NCBI GenBank assembly: GCA_028821035.1
Contig: JAPPHP010000438.1
Coordinates: 1-5,696, forward strand
DNA from: Gammaproteobacteria bacterium
GTDB lineage: Bacteria > Pseudomonadota > Gammaproteobacteria > Pseudomonadales > Azotimanducaceae
Direction of reading: 5' to 3'
DNA length: 5,696 bases
Numbering within the stretch: position 1 is the first letter of the stretch; each line of letters opens with the position of its first letter. This document shows positions 5,001 to 5,696 of the stretch, one piece after another. The translations under genes were made by a program, and so were the position numbers. The notes beneath the pieces are model-generated. The model was not told the DNA's origin. It did no database searches and was given only the letters and a program-made list of their open reading frames with translations.

Positions 5001-5036
5001 CTCCTCGCCGGGCGCGCGCGACTCCGCGGCGACGAG
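5001..5036. terminator. Hairpin between the response regulator and nirDL
   Basis: CTCCTCGCCG (5001-5010) and CGGCGACGAG (5027-5036) are inverted repeats matching at 9 of 10 positions around a 16-base GC-rich loop. A smaller stem, GCGCC-N4-GGCGC (5043-5056), lies beside it, closer to the response-regulator stop at 5095. Neither has a T-run on either strand, so intrinsic termination is doubtful; an attenuating or Rho-assisted structure at the end of the regulator transcript is possible. Confidence 0.25.
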
Positions 5037-5094
5037 TGAGGGGCGCCGCCTGGCGCGATGCCGGGAAACCGCGCGCGTCAGGTTGAGCCGAACG

Positions 5095-5696
5095 TCACGG
5101 CGTGGCGTTGCCGACCGGGTCGATCCCGGCCAGGAGCGTCATTCTCACCAGATGAGAGAGGCTGTCCGCACCCATCTTCATCATGACGTTCCGGCGGTAC
5201 ACCTCTATCGTGCGGGCGCTGACTCCGAGCTCCCGCGCAACGAACTTGTTGGTCCTTCCCAGCACGAGCCGTTCGAGCACCTGCCGTTCCCGCTTCGACA
5301 GTCCTCGCAGCCGCGTCCCGATCTCGGACCGCTCGCGTTGGTCCTGCCGGACGCTGCGGTCGATGTCGATGGCCCGCGCCACGCTCCTCTGCAACTGCTG
5401 TCCGCTCACGGGCTTCTCGAGGAAATCGACCGCTCCGGCGCGTATCGCCTGTACCGCCATCGCGATGTCGCCATGACCGGTGAGAACGATCACCGGGAGC
5501 GTCTCGCCACGTTCGTTCAGGCGCCGCTGAACTTCCAGCCCGTCGGGCCCGGGCATCTTCACGTCCAGCACGACGCAGGCCCCGAGACCGATGTCGGCGG
5601 CTTCGAGGAAGTCCGTTCCGGACCCGAACAGTGCCGTTCGATACCCCGCCGTCTGCAGGAGTGCGTGCAGCGACGCGCGCACGGCTTCGTCGTCGT
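5095..5696 (-). CDS. FixJ/LuxR-type response regulator, partial (5' end outside the window)
   Basis: A two-component response regulator that, when phosphorylated by a partner histidine kinase, binds DNA and activates transcription. The frame runs off the right edge: the residues before V-R-A-S-L are D-D-E-A, the acidic pocket normally found within ten residues of the start, so only a few N-terminal residues are missing. About 199 residues are visible. Numbering from the GTG at 5682, the phosphoacceptor is D40 (VVLDVKMPGPDG), the switch Thr is T68 (VIVLTGHGD) and the conserved Lys is K90 (FLEKPVS). A linker precedes a LuxR/GerE helix-turn-helix (about 128-185, LSKRERQVLERLVLGRTNKFVARELGVSARTIEVY split across the two recognition helices), ending SLSHLVRMTLLAG, very FixJ-like. 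The protein ends before a 204-bp intergenic region leading to nirDL on the same strand. The sensor kinase is probably just beyond the edge. Confidence 0.9.
   Translation of the reverse strand, partial: DDEAVRASLHALLQTAGYRTALFGSGTDFLEAADIGLGACVVLDVKMPGPDGLEVQRRLNERGETLPVIVLTGHGDIAMAVQAIRAGAVDFLEKPVSGQQLQRSVARAIDIDRSVRQDQRERSEIGTRLRGLSKRERQVLERLVLGRTNKFVARELGVSARTIEVYRRNVMMKMGADSLSHLVRMTLLAGIDPVGNATP

Noticed and set aside
1..5696. CRISPR array, tRNA, rRNA, toxin-antitoxin or phage-defence cassette
   Set aside because: No regularly spaced repeats, no tRNA-like cloverleaf or rRNA signature and no matching protein motifs were seen.

Overview
The window is GC-rich with strong G/C third-position preference. 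It contains a fused siroheme decarboxylase (heme d1 biosynthesis), a FixJ-type response regulator and a pair of TadE-like pseudopilins. Together these point to a free-living member of the Pseudomonadota, or a similarly GC-rich environmental bacterium, that has or had cd1-type denitrification. No marker fixes the genus.

Left third (1-1592, + strand): an insertion sequence with one DDE transposase of the ISNCY/IS5-like type. Its catalytic D, D and E are all visible. A 9-bp perfect inverted repeat, extendable to 13 of 17 bp, sits at 67-83 and 1575-1591 and may mark the ends. No target-site duplication is evident.

Middle (1593-2304, + strand): about 180 bp of regulatory-looking DNA, with a 20-bp dyad, a short tandem repeat, and TTGACA and sigma-54-like elements. 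It precedes a small roadblock/LC7 (MglB-like) protein with a proline-rich tail. This gene converges with the next block across a gap of about 70 bp.

Right two thirds (2373-5696, - strand, read from right to left): a FixJ/LuxR-type response regulator cut by the window edge; a roughly 200-bp intergenic region with a phased TAC repeat and palindrome and a -35/-10 pair; a NirDL-type two-domain siroheme decarboxylase; a 100-160-bp intergenic region with a promoter-embedded dyad; and two TadE/TadF-like pseudopilins overlapping by 4 bp (GTGA).

How the parts may work together (inference): the response regulator and nirDL lie in the same orientation. The palindrome upstream of nirDL resembles FixJ-family target sites, so local control of heme d1 synthesis by this two-component regulator is plausible. 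The TadE/TadF pair forms its own translationally coupled unit, probably with its own promoter, for secretion or pilus assembly at the inner membrane. The roadblock protein and the IS look unrelated to the heme d1 module. I see no CRISPR array, tRNA, rRNA or obvious new defence system. The most interesting leads are the regulatory DNA around nirDL, the promoter-embedded dyad before the tad pair, and the unusual CxxCH tail of NirDL.
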